From positions 310,001-374,000 of the forward strand of contig JABXIG010000003.1 in the NCBI GenBank assembly GCA_013373205.1: DNA of 64,000 nucleotides. Direction: 5' to 3'. Position numbers and translations under genes: made by a program. Under the pieces are notes generated by a model. The model worked only from the letters and a program-made list of their open reading frames with translations. It had not been told where the DNA came from and ran no database searches. Positions 1-8,843 of this stretch are shown in pieces (the first letter of the stretch is position 1; each line of letters starts with the position of its first letter). This stretch comes from Methylocystaceae bacterium (GTDB lineage Bacteria; Pseudomonadota; Alphaproteobacteria; Rhodospirillales; Terasakiellaceae).

Positions 1-328
1 CAAGTGGTTCTGCATCATTCCAGCCACTGGGATAGTCAACGACACCATGCCTGATGATACATTGAACAATGTCTCCATATTGGGCGTTCTGATAGCGCAA
101 GGCCATCTTTTCCTGATGCTCGCGTTCTTTTTTTTCTTCTAGCGCTTTTTCTCTGGCACGTTCTTCGCGTTTTTGCTTATCAATCTCATTTTGCTTAAGC
201 CGCGCTTCATATTTCTGTTCTGGGCTAAGGGCTTCCCATTCCTCATCCGAAAACCCTATTGGGTTGGACGCCATACAGGCGGTGAGGCTGAGAAGGAAAG
301 CAAGACTGGAAATGCGAAGAAAATTCAT
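1..328 (-). CDS. Small lipoprotein with a charged helical region (3' end outside the window)
   Basis: The reading frame is open from an ATG at 328 down to the window edge (109 codons seen). The N-terminus is a short hydrophobic signal ending in a lipobox, LTAC, with the predicted lipidated Cys at about residue 18, so a membrane-anchored periplasmic lipoprotein is expected. Residues 45-80 are very rich in Lys, Glu and Arg and look like a charged coiled coil. The visible C-terminal part (YGDIVQCIIRHGVVDYP) contains a further Cys. I do not recognise the family. It follows mlaF by 21 bp on the same strand and could be the last gene of the alr-mlaEF operon, but no Mla function can be claimed. Confidence 0.75.
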   Translation of the reverse strand, partial: MNFLRISSLAFLLSLTACMASNPIGFSDEEWEALSPEQKYEARLKQNEIDKQKREERAREKALEEKKEREHQEKMALRYQNAQYGDIVQCIIRHGVVDYPSGWNDAEPL

Positions 329-349
329 AAGATCAATGCCTTTTGGGTT

Positions 350-1123
350 TTACTTCCGCACAGCCATCTCAATCGGCCCGTCCGCGCGGCCGTTAATAAA
401 CTGTTGGACGTATTCGTTGTCGCATTCATCGATGGTGGCTGCCGGGCCTTGCCAGATGATTTTACCTTGATAGAGCATGGCGATGCGATCAGCGATTTTG
501 CGGGCGCTTGCCATATCGTGCGTGATAGACAGGCCTGTTGCACCGACTTCTTTGGTGATTTTGACGATCAGGTCGTTAATCACATCCGCCATAATGGGGT
601 CAAGGCCTGTTGTGGGTTCGTCAAAGAAAATGATCTCAGGGTCGCCTGCAATGGCACGCGCCAGACCGACGCGTTTTTGCATGCCGCCAGATAGTTCACT
701 GGGGAAGAGGTCACCGACTTCAGGGGGCATGCCCACTTGGGCGAGCTTTTCGATGGCGAGTTCTTTGCCTTGTTTGCGATTGACCGTTTTATCCGCGATG
801 GGGCCAAAGGCGACATTTTCCCAAACGGGTAAGGAGTCAAAAAGGGCAGCACTTTGAAACAGCATGGAGAATTTATGGTTCACCCGTTCGCGATCACGTG
901 AATTTAGGCCCACCACATTTTCCCCGTCCACTTCGATGGTTCCGCTGTCAGGTTGCATCAGGCCGAGAGTGCATTTTAACGTGACTGATTTCCCCGTACC
1001 GGACCCGCCGATAATCACCACGGATTCACCGGGCATAACATCTAAATCCAGACCGTCCAGCACCACTTTGGGGCCGAAGGCCTTGTGAAGATCGCGTATT
1101 TTAATCTTTGGTGTATCGGTCAT
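350..1123 (-). CDS. mlaF: MlaF-type ABC transporter ATP-binding protein (phospholipid/ organic solvent transport)
   Basis: This is a 257-residue ATPase with Walker A GGSGTGKS at about residues 39-46, signature LSGGMQKR near 143 and Walker B IIFFDEPT near 165. The family powers MlaE permeases that move phospholipids between inner and outer membranes. The start ATG overlaps the mlaE stop by four bases (ATGA), so the two are translationally coupled. The membrane-anchored substrate-binding partner mlaD, which usually follows, is not next; a lipoprotein gene is. The family call is secure, while the exact substrate is inferred from homologues. Confidence 0.9.
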   Translation of the reverse strand: MTDTPKIKIRDLHKAFGPKVVLDGLDLDVMPGESVVIIGGSGTGKSVTLKCTLGLMQPDSGTIEVDGENVVGLNSRDRERVNHKFSMLFQSAALFDSLPVWENVAFGPIADKTVNRKQGKELAIEKLAQVGMPPEVGDLFPSELSGGMQKRVGLARAIAGDPEIIFFDEPTTGLDPIMADVINDLIVKITKEVGATGLSITHDMASARKIADRIAMLYQGKIIWQGPAATIDECDNEYVQQFINGRADGPIEMAVRK

Positions 1124-1893
1124 TTTTCAAAGAACAGTACGGTTAGAATGAAGTTAAAGCACAGGATCAGGATGGAGGCCGAAACTACAGAATCTGTAGT
1201 GGCTTTCCCCACACCTTGTGCGCCGCCTTTTGAGGTATAGCCGTGATAACAGCCCATCAGGGAAATGATGAAGCCAAAGACGGTGGCCTTTACAAGGCCG
1301 GAGACCACATCCATGGCGACCATGGCTTCCCAAGAACTTTGGATATAATTCGACGCGTTAAACCCAAGCTGATATACAGCGACAAGATAGCCACCCAAAA
1401 CGCCAATGATGTCACCGACCAGTACCAAGAGCGGCAGCATCAAAATGCCCGCGATCAGGCGCGGCGCGATCAGATATTTAAAGGGGTTGGTGGAAAGGGT
1501 GGTCAGTGCATCGACTTGTTCGGTCACACGCATGGTGCCCAGTTCTGCCGCCATGGAGGCCCCGATGCGACCGGTGACCATCAGGCCAGCCAAAACGGGA
1601 CCAAGTTCACGGGTGATGGAGATAATCACCACATTGGCAATGGCGCCTTCGGCAGAGAAGCGTGAAAATCCGGTGTAGCTTTGCAGGGCAAGAACCATAC
1701 CGGCGAAGATGGTGGTCAATCCCACAACAGGCAAAGAGAAATAGCCGATTTCAATCATCTGGCGCAGGATCGCACGTGGATAAAAGGGCGGTCGCAGGCA
1801 ATGGGACAGGGCGGTAAAGGTAAAGAGCACAAGCGCCCCGACCGATTTGAAAAACTTCAGCACATAGTGCCCAATGGGTTGAAGAATATTCAT
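1120..1893 (-). CDS. mlaE: MlaE-family ABC permease
   Basis: This 257-residue hydrophobic protein has the MlaE/YrbE features: an amphipathic N-terminus, several membrane segments and the conserved segment ELGPVLAGLMVTGRIGA near residues 93-109, followed by AAELGTMRVTEQVDAL. With MlaF it would form the inner-membrane core of a lipid transporter. It starts 6 bp after the alr stop and overlaps mlaF by four bases, so alr, mlaE and mlaF look like one transcription unit. Confidence 0.9.
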   Translation of the reverse strand: MNILQPIGHYVLKFFKSVGALVLFTFTALSHCLRPPFYPRAILRQMIEIGYFSLPVVGLTTIFAGMVLALQSYTGFSRFSAEGAIANVVIISITRELGPVLAGLMVTGRIGASMAAELGTMRVTEQVDALTTLSTNPFKYLIAPRLIAGILMLPLLVLVGDIIGVLGGYLVAVYQLGFNASNYIQSSWEAMVAMDVVSGLVKATVFGFIISLMGCYHGYTSKGGAQGVGKATTDSVVSASILILCFNFILTVLFFEK

Positions 1894-1899
1894 CTTTTG

Positions 1900-2952
1900 T
1901 TATCCGCTCCTGTAAACGCGCATATATCGCCCGCCCAAGCTTGTTAAAATTTCATAGCCGATGGTGCCGGCTTTGTCTGCCAGCTGGTCTGGCGGGTTAT
2001 GCGGGCCGATCACATCGACCAATTGACCTTCAACACAGTCTAGTCCGGTGACATCAATGGACGTTACATCCATAGATACGCGGCCCACCACAGGGGCAGG
2101 TTGATCCCCAATATAGACCACGCCCTTAGAACTCAGACTGCGCAAGTATCCATCGGCATAACCTAGTGCCAGTGTCGCCAGTTGTTGGCCTGCTTTTAAA
2201 GCATGTGTTGCACCATATCCAACGCTTGTTTGGCTGTCAATCTCGTGAACTTGCAAGACCTTAGCCTGCAGGCGAACCGGATTGCCCATAGGGTTGGGTA
2301 GATGCGGGGTGGGGTTGATGCCATAGAGGGCACAACCGGGACGCCCGAGATCAAAATGGGCTTCCGGTCCGGTGAAGATGCCTGCAGAATTGGAAAGACT
2401 TGCGCGTTTGTAAGAAATTTGTTCGCGCACCTGACGGAAATCGCGGATTTGTTGATGGGTCAGCGGGTGGTCTTTTTCATCGGCACAGGCCAGATGGGTC
2501 ATCAGCACATCAAATCCCAGCCCCGCTGGCAGCTGATTGACTTCATCCAGCGACAGTCCCAGCCGCGTCATGCCTGTATCCACGTGCAGGTCGCAACGTG
2601 CGCGGTTATTCCAACGTTTAATCTGGTCCAGCGTATTCAAAACCGGTATCAGGTTATAGTCTGCATAAGCCGCATCGCTATCGTGCAAGAAACCAACCAG
2701 TACATGAATGTCGGCATCGGGCAGGATTTGGCGCAGTTCAATGCCTTCATCAATTTGTGCGATAAAGAAGGTGCGCGCCCCCGCATCCCATAAGGCTTTG
2801 GCAACAGGTTCAACGCCCAGGCCGTAACCATCGGCCTTAACCACGGCGGCACAAGGGGTGCCGTTCAGTTCCTGACAGAGCCGTTTATAGTTGGATTTAA
2901 TGACATCCAGATCAATGGTGAGGATGGCACCAGCTGTTTCGGTTGTCGTCAT
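1900..2952 (-). CDS. alr: Alanine racemase
   Basis: This 350-residue PLP enzyme interconverts L- and D-alanine for peptidoglycan synthesis. The PLP lysine motif AVVKADGYGLG lies at about residues 35-45, DTGMTRLGL near 145, and the C-terminal catalytic tyrosine region SVGYGATHAL near 243. Length and domain order fit a biosynthetic Alr. It lies downstream of dnaB on the same strand, separated by 120 bp containing a perfect inverted repeat. The dnaB-alr neighbourhood is common in alphaproteobacteria. Confidence 0.95.
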   Translation of the reverse strand: MTTTETAGAILTIDLDVIKSNYKRLCQELNGTPCAAVVKADGYGLGVEPVAKALWDAGARTFFIAQIDEGIELRQILPDADIHVLVGFLHDSDAAYADYNLIPVLNTLDQIKRWNNRARCDLHVDTGMTRLGLSLDEVNQLPAGLGFDVLMTHLACADEKDHPLTHQQIRDFRQVREQISYKRASLSNSAGIFTGPEAHFDLGRPGCALYGINPTPHLPNPMGNPVRLQAKVLQVHEIDSQTSVGYGATHALKAGQQLATLALGYADGYLRSLSSKGVVYIGDQPAPVVGRVSMDVTSIDVTGLDCVEGQLVDVIGPHNPPDQLADKAGTIGYEILTSLGGRYMRVYRSG

Positions 2953-2994
2953 AGCTTGCTCCCCTGCCTAAAACTGTCATCGCGCACATGTTGC

Positions 2995-3039
2995 GGGACA
3001 ATCGGGTGAAGCAATAATCCGGCATCCACCGATTGTCCC
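2995..3039. repeat. Perfect 11-bp inverted repeat between dnaB and alr
   Basis: GGGACAATCGG at 2995-3005 and CCGATTGTCCC at 3029-3039 are exact reverse complements separated by 23 bases. No U-tract follows on either strand, so it is not a clear intrinsic terminator. It could be an mRNA-stabilising or attenuating hairpin in a dnaB-alr transcript, or a dispersed palindromic element. Confidence 0.55.
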
Positions 3040-3072
3040 AGAATAAAACCGGGATGACAAAATAGGGGGAGC

Positions 3073-4728
3073 TTAATAGTCGGGGATATGTTCTTCATCC
3101 AGATCACCAAACTGTGTAAATTCACCACGGAAGAAGAGCGGAATGTTGGCCAGTGGGCCATGACGTTGTTTACCGATCACCACTTCTGAACGGTTTACCA
3201 TTTCTTCGCAGCGTTGTTCCCATTGTTGATAACGTTCAGCAAATTTGTCATCGCCTTCGCTTTCACGTTTCGTGGGTTCGCTTCGATCAAGGTAATAGAA
3301 TTCACGATAGATGAACATCACGACGTCGGCATCTTGCTCAATCGATCCAGATTCACGAAGGTCAGACAGTTGCGGGCGTTTGTCTTCGCGTTGTTCCACC
3401 TGACGCGACAGCTGTGACAGGGCAATCACCGGAACATCCAGTTCCTTGGCCAGCATCTTCATGCCTCGGGTAATTTCCGAGATTTCGTTGACACGGTTGT
3501 TTTTGGTTTCCGGGCTACCTTGCACAAGCTGAAGGTAATCCACAATAATCAGGTCAAGCCCATGTTGACGTTTCAAACGGCGTGCACGGGTGCGCAGGGC
3601 CGAAATCGTCAGGCCCGGCGTATCGTCAATATAAAGCGGGGTATCCAGTAGTTCTTGTGAGGCCGCGATGGTACGTTCAAATTCTTCGTTGGACATTTCC
3701 CCTTTACGCATGGCAGAGGAATTGACCGCGCAAGCCTGTGACAGAATACGACCTGCCAGCTGTTCAGCAGACATTTCAAGGGAGAAAAAGCCGACCACGC
3801 CGCCTTCCTTGCCTTGGGATTTTTTATGGGCATAGGCTGCGTTATAGGCAATACAGGTCACAAGTGCCGTCTTCCCCATGGAAGGACGACCCGCCAGGAT
3901 CAAAAGGTCAGAACGGTGAAGTCCGCCAAGGGCGCGGTCAAGGTCACGCAGACCCGTTGTCACCCCGGCCAGACCACCACCACGCTGATGCGCGATTTGG
4001 GCTTGATTGATGGCTTCCATCAGACTTTCACGGAAACTGATAAAGCCACCTTCAACTTCGCCCATGGACGCCAGATTAAACAGCGATTGTTCCGCAGACT
4101 GGATCTGATCAAGGGCGGTGGCTTCGATTTGGCCGCTGTGGGCGTTATTGACCATCTCGGTGCCGAGGTGGATCAGTTCACGCTTGATATAAAGATCATA
4201 GATGATCCGGCCATATTCTGCCGCGTTGATGATGGTGACGGCAGAAGCTGCCAATTCCACCAGATATTCATTGCCGCCGATTTCGGAAAGTTCTTCATCG
4301 CGTTGGAAAAAATTCGACAGGGTAATGGGGTCGGCGATTTGGCCGCGTTCCATCAAGGCGATACAGGCGGCGAAAACTTTGGTGTGGATCGGGTCGGCAA
4401 AATGTTCAGGACGTAAAAATTCCGACACTTTGTCATAGGCTTTGTTATTGGCCATCAAGGCCCCGATCAGGGCTTTTTCCGCTTCGAAGTTACAAGGCGG
4501 CGTGCGGAAACCTTCCAGGTCTTTGTTGCTTAGATCCTTCGGTTTGGCAGGTAGCCATTCTGTCTTGGTAACAGGTGGTTGAATTTCAGCTTCGGCAACC
4601 TGAATATCCTGATCCATCACAGGTTCAGCATCACCCATATCATCAGGTCCGGCACCGTAGTCATCGGGGTCGGCTAAGGGCGGTTCATCCTGTCCGCCAA
4701 AAGGGATATCGTCATCTGAATTCATCAT
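3073..4728 (-). CDS. dnaB: Replicative DNA helicase DnaB
   Basis: This 551-residue hexameric helicase unwinds DNA at the replication fork. An acidic, low-complexity N-terminal extension (about 70 residues) precedes the DnaB N-terminal domain, which begins at TPPCNFEAEKALIG. The RecA-like domain has Walker A GRPSMGKTAL at about 280-289, Walker B LIIVDYLQL near 393-401 and the SQLSRQVEQR motif further on. The ATG at 4728 has no visible Shine-Dalgarno sequence and lies inside the 3' arm of a 10-bp inverted repeat. A second ATG follows immediately. The end GDLDEEHIPDY is complete. Confidence 0.95.
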   Translation of the reverse strand: MMNSDDDIPFGGQDEPPLADPDDYGAGPDDMGDAEPVMDQDIQVAEAEIQPPVTKTEWLPAKPKDLSNKDLEGFRTPPCNFEAEKALIGALMANNKAYDKVSEFLRPEHFADPIHTKVFAACIALMERGQIADPITLSNFFQRDEELSEIGGNEYLVELAASAVTIINAAEYGRIIYDLYIKRELIHLGTEMVNNAHSGQIEATALDQIQSAEQSLFNLASMGEVEGGFISFRESLMEAINQAQIAHQRGGGLAGVTTGLRDLDRALGGLHRSDLLILAGRPSMGKTALVTCIAYNAAYAHKKSQGKEGGVVGFFSLEMSAEQLAGRILSQACAVNSSAMRKGEMSNEEFERTIAASQELLDTPLYIDDTPGLTISALRTRARRLKRQHGLDLIIVDYLQLVQGSPETKNNRVNEISEITRGMKMLAKELDVPVIALSQLSRQVEQREDKRPQLSDLRESGSIEQDADVVMFIYREFYYLDRSEPTKRESEGDDKFAERYQQWEQRCEEMVNRSEVVIGKQRHGPLANIPLFFRGEFTQFGDLDEEHIPDY

Positions 4729-4797
4729 GGTGGGAGTTATAACATGTTTGTTCTTGTTGGGAACATCTTTGTCATGCTCCCACCATAATAAATTATA
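4727..4797 (-). promoter_or_regulatory. Putative dnaB promoter and 5'-terminal leader hairpin
   Basis: On the minus strand a perfect -10 hexamer TATAAT lies at 4797-4792. A start about seven bases later would place the mRNA 5' end at the first arm of an exact inverted repeat: ATGGTGGGAG (plus-strand 4727-4736) and CTCCCACCAT (4777-4786), with a 40-base loop. The dnaB AUG is the last part of the 3' arm. No good -35 is visible. The loop contains a short ORF ending in TAA just before the arm. This suggests control of dnaB initiation by leader structure; that role is inference. Confidence 0.45.
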
Positions 4798-4800
4798 CGA

Positions 4801-6300
4801 TCAGGCTTTCTTATTTTCTTTCGGGTCAAAGACAGTGACGGCCTGCATCATGCCCATGTCTTCATGCATCAAATTGTGACAATGGAAAACAAATTCCCCG
4901 GTAAAATCAAGGAAACGAGTTCTGAATTTGATCCGCTCGAAAGCCGGGAATTCCAAGGTATCCATCCATGTCCCCGGGTCCACATTACCGCCGGACACTA
5001 CCTGGAAAGGGTTGACGTGGATGTGGAAAGGGTGGGGATAGGCCGTATGGTTGTAGACTTCCCATTCTTCAACAGAATTCAGCGGGATCTCCCACGGATC
5101 ATCACAGGAAAACGGCTTGTCATTAATGGTGAATTTGGGATGTGTCCCATAGGCAAAATCAAATTCCAGACGGCGACCATAGGTGACTTCGGATTCGGGA
5201 ATATCCGTCAGATCCGGTACTTGTGGTAAATCACCTGCATAAAGGGTCATATCGGGCACTTCATCATCTTCAACAATGACCGTAGCGATGGTGCCTGCTG
5301 CATCGCCGCCGGATAAGAAGTAAACCCCCGGATCAAATCCTTTGACCAGAATATCAGCCCGGTTGCCCGGCACCATGCGGATTTGTTCAATCTCTTTGGT
5401 TGCTTTTAACGGGTTGCCGTCACGACATAACAAGGTCATGGGCATGGTTGTGGTGTAACGGTAGCTTGCGATTTTCAGGTCAAACGGCATCATGTGGCTT
5501 GCATTGCAAAGACGCCAGCGTTGGACTTCGCCTTTTTTGATGCGAATGACCGGGTTTAACTGACCGTTGATGAAGGTCTTATCTTCATTGTTCAGCAGGC
5601 TGAAACTTTCACACAGGCCCTTTTCATCAAAGCGCTGGGTCTGGATCATCAGAACCACTTCTTTGGCTGCTTTAATCGCGGGAATGTCATCCAATTCACC
5701 GCGCACAATCATACAGCCCGACATGCCACTTGCGACCTGCATGGCCGTGGAGCCATGAACATGGGCATGATAGAAGTAAGTCCCCGGTGGATGGTTGGGC
5801 GGGATGTCATAGATATATTGATAGGATTTTTCATTATCAATCCAGATCAGAATATCATCAGATGGCTGCTTGGGGGAGACATGCAGGCCATGAACATGCA
5901 TGTTGGTGATGTTAAACCCACGCGGGGAATTTTCGATCCCGTCAACAGAGGTACATAAATCAAAATCCCCTATGAACGGCATATTGTTAGTCAATTTTAG
6001 CCGGACCGTATCACCTGCGCGAAAATCAAGGGTGTTGCCCACAGGTCTGCCGTTATAGCAGCGTAAATAGACATTCTGTCCCCCAAGGTTAAAGGATCCA
6101 TATTGGGCGGATACTTGCGTATCCAACATACCATCTTTGGATTTTTCGACCATCGGCTGGATCAAGGGTTGTTGTTCGATGCGAAAGCCGGATGGCAGCG
6201 CACACGCCCCCAGACCCATCGCGGAAACCCCCGCCACGCCAGCTGTTTGCAGGAATTTGCGTCGGTCCATATTTAAAAAGTTTTTATAATCCTGTGTCAT
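4801..6300 (-). CDS. Tat-exported multicopper oxidase
   Basis: This is a 499-residue multicopper oxidase. A twin-arginine signal (MDRRKFLQTAGVAGVSA, about residues 11-27) is followed by a Cys-containing segment. Copper motifs are intact: HVHGLH near 135-140, HAHVHG near 178-183, HPFHIHVN near 428, and the T1/T3 motif HCHNLMHEDMGMM near the C-terminus with a Met in the axial position. The family reduces O2 to water with electrons from an organic substrate, metal or partner protein. It is the last of three tightly spaced genes after a GMC flavoprotein (5-bp gap) and its small subunit, so it may accept electrons from that dehydrogenase. No Met-rich CueO insert is apparent. Confidence 0.85.
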   Translation of the reverse strand: MTQDYKNFLNMDRRKFLQTAGVAGVSAMGLGACALPSGFRIEQQPLIQPMVEKSKDGMLDTQVSAQYGSFNLGGQNVYLRCYNGRPVGNTLDFRAGDTVRLKLTNNMPFIGDFDLCTSVDGIENSPRGFNITNMHVHGLHVSPKQPSDDILIWIDNEKSYQYIYDIPPNHPPGTYFYHAHVHGSTAMQVASGMSGCMIVRGELDDIPAIKAAKEVVLMIQTQRFDEKGLCESFSLLNNEDKTFINGQLNPVIRIKKGEVQRWRLCNASHMMPFDLKIASYRYTTTMPMTLLCRDGNPLKATKEIEQIRMVPGNRADILVKGFDPGVYFLSGGDAAGTIATVIVEDDEVPDMTLYAGDLPQVPDLTDIPESEVTYGRRLEFDFAYGTHPKFTINDKPFSCDDPWEIPLNSVEEWEVYNHTAYPHPFHIHVNPFQVVSGGNVDPGTWMDTLEFPAFERIKFRTRFLDFTGEFVFHCHNLMHEDMGMMQAVTVFDPKENKKA

Positions 6301-6305
6301 GAGAC

Positions 6306-8081
6306 TTACCCCTTGCTCCCCTGATAAGTATTGGCAATATATTCTGCCGAACGCATGCTAATGGCCGCGGCCGTCAGCGAAGGCGAAACCGACCCGCTGG
6401 TTACATAGCTACCTGTTCCGACGATGAACAGATTGTCATGGTCGTGAGATCGACAGTAGGTATCGACCACCGATGTGGCAGGATCTAGTCCCATGCGTGT
6501 GGTTCCGGCAATCATGGCGGCACCACTTTTAATGCCGTCTTTTTTGACGAGCTCGTCAAAATATTCACGGGTTGGTTTGGGGAGTGGTTTGCCACCGGGT
6601 TTATCTAGACGGCAGTTCATGGCACGCAGGACATCCCAGCCGCGTTTCCACGATACATATACACCTTCAACCGTATATTCGTCGATTTTATAGGTGATTT
6701 TGGGTCGTGGCAGGCCAGTGGCATCCAGTTTGTCATAATCAAGGGTAATCCGGTTGTTCGGATCAGGTAGCACTTCAACAGAATTATCGAAATATACTTG
6801 TGCTGCCGTGTTTGTATAGACACGGTCTTTCAGTTCTGGGCCAAACAGACCCTCATCAATTGCGGCATCCGCTTCATCCAGCGGGCCATTGGTCGGGTCA
6901 AACCCGCCGTTAATGACGATGGTGGCGATACTGGCGAAGTCTTTTCTGAAATCACCGTTGCGCAAATCCCAGAAAGCACCTGTTGCATTTACAGGGCCGC
7001 GATAAGGATAAACCGGGTCGGGGGAATAGGCCCACATGTTCATGCCCACCATGCTCATGAGGTTGCGTCCCACCTGATCGCTGGAGTTTGCCACCCCGTT
7101 GGGAGCATGTTTGTTTTTGGACATCAACAACAGGCGTGGGCTTTCAATCCCATGGGCAGCCAGAATATAAACTTTGCCTTTTGCAATTCCTTCTACCGGG
7201 TTTTTCGGATCGGTGTAGTTTTTAAATTTGATGTGCTTGATCTTCTTGTGTTTATTCACTTCGATATGGTGGACTACATGGTTTGAATAAAGATCGGCTC
7301 CTTCATCGACAGCCTTAAAGACATGAACGCTACCATCATATTTTGCACCTACTGGGCAGATGAAACGACAGCTGGCATTGCCACAACATTGCGGGCGACC
7401 ATCATATGGGACGGCATTACGGCAATGTGGCATGGGGCCAATAGCGTCTTTATGCGGGCTGGCCGGGTCCATCACTTTGGTTGCGGCCACATTGACCTGC
7501 TGATCCAGATAGGTCAGCGGTGTATAAGGCAGTGGGTAGGGGTGTTTGGTCGGGGCAACCACAGTGTCATTGCCCGATACCCCCCAGGCTTGTTCCACCT
7601 TGGCGTAATAAGGGTCTAAAAGGCTGTAAGAAATCGGCCAGTCTTCGCCGCGCCCGTAGGCGGTTTTTAGTTCGAAATCTTGGGGGTACATGCGTTCGGC
7701 ATGACCTGTAAAGTGCCAAGATGTCCCGCCGACATTGCGTAGGTAAAGCGCCCCAAATTCCACCCGTTTCAACGGATCGGTTATCCCTTCGCCATCCTGC
7801 ACATAATAGGACATGGGGTCGGTTTCCGGCGGGATAGGGGCATACCATTCTTTTTTGTAGGCGGAATTGCCATTTTTCAGCGGACTTTTTTTGAAACGAT
7901 CAATGGCATCTACCCGATCAACAACCGAACCGGAATCCAACATCGCGACCTTAAAACCTTGGACAGACAGTTCATAAGCCATCAAGCCGCCAAACAGGCC
8001 CGCCCCGATGATGATCACATCGGCTTCGATTTTTTCTTTGTGTTTTTCTTTATAGACTTTGCGTACGTCATACATATCCAT
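6306..8081 (-). CDS. GMC-family membrane-associated dehydrogenase, large flavoprotein subunit (atypical active site)
   Basis: This 591-residue protein resembles the FAD subunits of gluconate, sorbitol and glucose dehydrogenases. The Rossmann motif IGAGLFGG is at about residues 25-32. The Cys cluster at 232, 233, 238 and 242 (CCGNASCRFICPVGA) matches the region that binds an iron-sulfur cluster in FAD-glucose dehydrogenases. It has no signal peptide, which is known for this family: the small subunit carries the Tat signal. The C-terminal HxxGT motif reads MIAGTTRMG (Met about 523 in place of catalytic His), and the usual Asn of the VNPTLT motif is Ser (SVSPSLT, about 566). FAD binding seems intact, but catalysis may differ. 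Confidence 0.85.
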   Translation of the reverse strand: MDMYDVRKVYKEKHKEKIEADVIIIGAGLFGGLMAYELSVQGFKVAMLDSGSVVDRVDAIDRFKKSPLKNGNSAYKKEWYAPIPPETDPMSYYVQDGEGITDPLKRVEFGALYLRNVGGTSWHFTGHAERMYPQDFELKTAYGRGEDWPISYSLLDPYYAKVEQAWGVSGNDTVVAPTKHPYPLPYTPLTYLDQQVNVAATKVMDPASPHKDAIGPMPHCRNAVPYDGRPQCCGNASCRFICPVGAKYDGSVHVFKAVDEGADLYSNHVVHHIEVNKHKKIKHIKFKNYTDPKNPVEGIAKGKVYILAAHGIESPRLLLMSKNKHAPNGVANSSDQVGRNLMSMVGMNMWAYSPDPVYPYRGPVNATGAFWDLRNGDFRKDFASIATIVINGGFDPTNGPLDEADAAIDEGLFGPELKDRVYTNTAAQVYFDNSVEVLPDPNNRITLDYDKLDATGLPRPKITYKIDEYTVEGVYVSWKRGWDVLRAMNCRLDKPGGKPLPKPTREYFDELVKKDGIKSGAAMIAGTTRMGLDPATSVVDTYCRSHDHDNLFIVGTGSYVTSGSVSPSLTAAAISMRSAEYIANTYQGSKG

Positions 8082-8082
8082 G

Positions 8083-8622
8083 TTACACCTTCCCCGTATA
8101 CGGATGTTGCCAATAGCCGAAATGACCGCCGCAGGTTACAGGCGGTTTGGTGAAATCACAGGCAATCCAGACATTTGCTTCGTCGTAATTGATGACTTCG
8201 AAGGTGGTGAGTTTGCTATTCAGCAAAGGACGCGCAATGCGCCCGGTGTACCAGACCTTTGCCATCAGGCGCGCTTTTTGGTGAGCCCCTCTACCCATCA
8301 AGCGCAGCGTTTTATTGATGCGGGCGCTGTTGGCATTGGCCGGAAGGCTGGACACCTTGTCGATAAGCTTAGTCCATTCGCGCATATCTTTGTCAGTGGC
8401 GTTTAGCGTCAGGGCTTGCCAGATTTGGTGGGATAACTGGATATAGGATTTATCCATGGGAATGCCGCATAAGATGGATGAGGCATAAATGAATTGATCC
8501 ATTTTTGATGCATTTGCCAGGGCAAGATTTGGTTTAAAAGACGCCATAAAAGGCACGGATGCCATGCCGGCGATCACATGTCGCCGGGTGACTTTAAGTT
8601 TGCTTCGGGATTTAACGCTCAT
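8083..8622 (-). CDS. Tat-signal small subunit of a sorbitol/gluconate-type dehydrogenase
   Basis: This 179-residue protein resembles the membrane-bound FAD-sorbitol dehydrogenase small-subunit family. The Tat signal VTRRHVIAGMASVPFMAS lies near the N-terminus and would export the complex with the attached flavoprotein. The start at 8622 is chosen because AAGGAGGGGG precedes it at good spacing; an upstream in-frame ATG at 8658 has no such site. Conserved segments include DEANVWIACDF and a C-terminal GGHFGYWQHPYTGKV, as in related subunits that end near the catalytic partner. It is first of a three-gene unit, with one base between its stop and the GMC gene. Confidence 0.75.
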   Translation of the reverse strand: MSVKSRSKLKVTRRHVIAGMASVPFMASFKPNLALANASKMDQFIYASSILCGIPMDKSYIQLSHQIWQALTLNATDKDMREWTKLIDKVSSLPANANSARINKTLRLMGRGAHQKARLMAKVWYTGRIARPLLNSKLTTFEVINYDEANVWIACDFTKPPVTCGGHFGYWQHPYTGKV

Positions 8623-8783
8623 ATATTCCCCCTCCTTAGCGCAATTGTTATGACGCATATCATGACGTGTATTATTTTTATTTTGAAGGGTAATGGTATT
8701 ATTTTATCGCGTATTAGCAAGTGTTTTATAATTAGAAATATATGAAATTATGATGTCTCGTCGTGTAATAAGTGTGTTAATGT

Positions 8784-8816
8784 AAAAAAAGCGCACCCTC
8801 AAAGAGAGGATGCGCC
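8784..8816 (-). terminator. Intrinsic terminator after rplI
   Basis: On the minus strand GCGCATCCTC pairs with GAGGGTGCGC (one G-U pair, short loop) and is followed by seven T residues (plus-strand A-run 8784-8790). It ends the rpsF-rpsR-DUF2232-rplI unit. Confidence 0.9.
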
Positions 8817-8843
8817 TTAATTTGAATAGAAGGAAAAGGGGTC

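Noticed and set aside
173-694. A 173-codon plus-strand ORF opposite mlaF and the lipoprotein gene
   Set aside because: Shadow of two well supported minus-strand genes; low-quality composition and no ribosome-binding site.
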